Virus record (IMG/VR): IMGVR_UViG_3300013093_000346
Span: 1 to 20,430 of that record
Direction: 5' to 3' (one strand)
Length of the DNA stretch: 20,430 nucleotides
Origin: a virus
The position numbers were made by a program, and so were the translations under genes. Positions 20,392 to 20,430 of the stretch are shown piece by piece. The stretch's first letter is position 1, and every line of letters begins with the position of its first letter. The notes under the pieces were generated by a model. It was not told the origin of the DNA, did no database searches, and was given only the letters and a program-made list of their open reading frames with translations.

Positions 20392-20430
20392 TCAGTCTAT
20401 TTCAAGCGTAATCATACTGTAATCTATAAA
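20392..20430 (-). CDS. Possible C-terminus of a minus-strand gene entering from the right edge
   Basis: On the minus strand a frame is open from the window edge to TGA at 20394-20392 and would end FIDYSMITLEID. It stops three bases from the stop of the convergent 60-residue gene, as is common in this compact genome. Only 12 residues are visible, so it may be chance. Confidence 0.35.
   Translation of the reverse strand, partial: FIDYSMITLEID

Overview
The window reads as part of the genome of a T4-like, contractile-tailed double-stranded DNA phage. It has single-stranded-DNA-binding protein gp32, recombinase UvsX, mediator UvsY, helicase UvsW, primase gp61 and helicase gp41. Motif wording in these proteins (for example CPIL in gp32, the CC...HCFNC zinc site in the primase, the UvsY C-terminus) and the surrounding small conserved proteins look, from memory, more like the marine/freshwater cyanophage-pelagiphage branch than coliphage T4. 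No photosynthesis gene, tRNA, integrase, insertion sequence or CRISPR array is visible. The host cannot be told from this window. The DNA is AT-rich throughout and genes are packed tightly.

Layout. (1) 1-1500: end of a virion-type operon, with an Ala/Pro/Gly-rich C-terminus and a protein with LysM-like segments, closed by a strong hairpin terminator. (2) 1537-4504: gene 32 with a layered promoter/leader region, then uvsX, a small acidic protein and uvsY, closed by a second strong terminator. (3) 4513-10391: one promoter followed by eight tightly spaced genes, mostly overlapping by 1-4 bases: a 398-residue unknown, uvsW, an unknown, a 2-oxoglutarate/Fe(II) oxygenase, two unknowns, a C2HC zinc-finger protein and a 192-residue protein that condenses the palm motifs of bacterial DNA polymerase III alpha (DnaE). 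(4) 10371-11860: a minus-strand conserved small gene and a divergent virion protein behind a late promoter. (5) 11847-15358: primase, a 38-residue basic protein, a carbamoyltransferase and the replicative helicase, with two sigma70-like promoters. (6) 15424-20430: a GNAT-like protein, a 915-residue repeat-rich fibre protein and a cluster of small genes on both strands, several exported or membrane-type.

How it works together. Regions 2, 3 and 5 encode recombination-dependent replication: gp32 coats single strands, UvsY loads UvsX, UvsW remodels branched DNA, and gp41/gp61 unwind and prime. Two enzymes embedded there, the oxygenase and the carbamoyltransferase, could modify nucleotides or proteins. 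Two promoter classes are visible. Sigma70-like pairs with exact 17-base spacers precede replication operons. T4-late-like boxes (NNTAAATA) precede virion and small accessory genes.

The points I consider most worth checking are the miniature DnaE-like protein that keeps all three catalytic aspartates; a recurrent geometry in which promoters of both classes sit so close to ATG that mRNAs should be leaderless; a palindromic bidirectional late promoter; and a fibre-gene leader where the late start site falls inside a hairpin presenting the ribosome-binding site.
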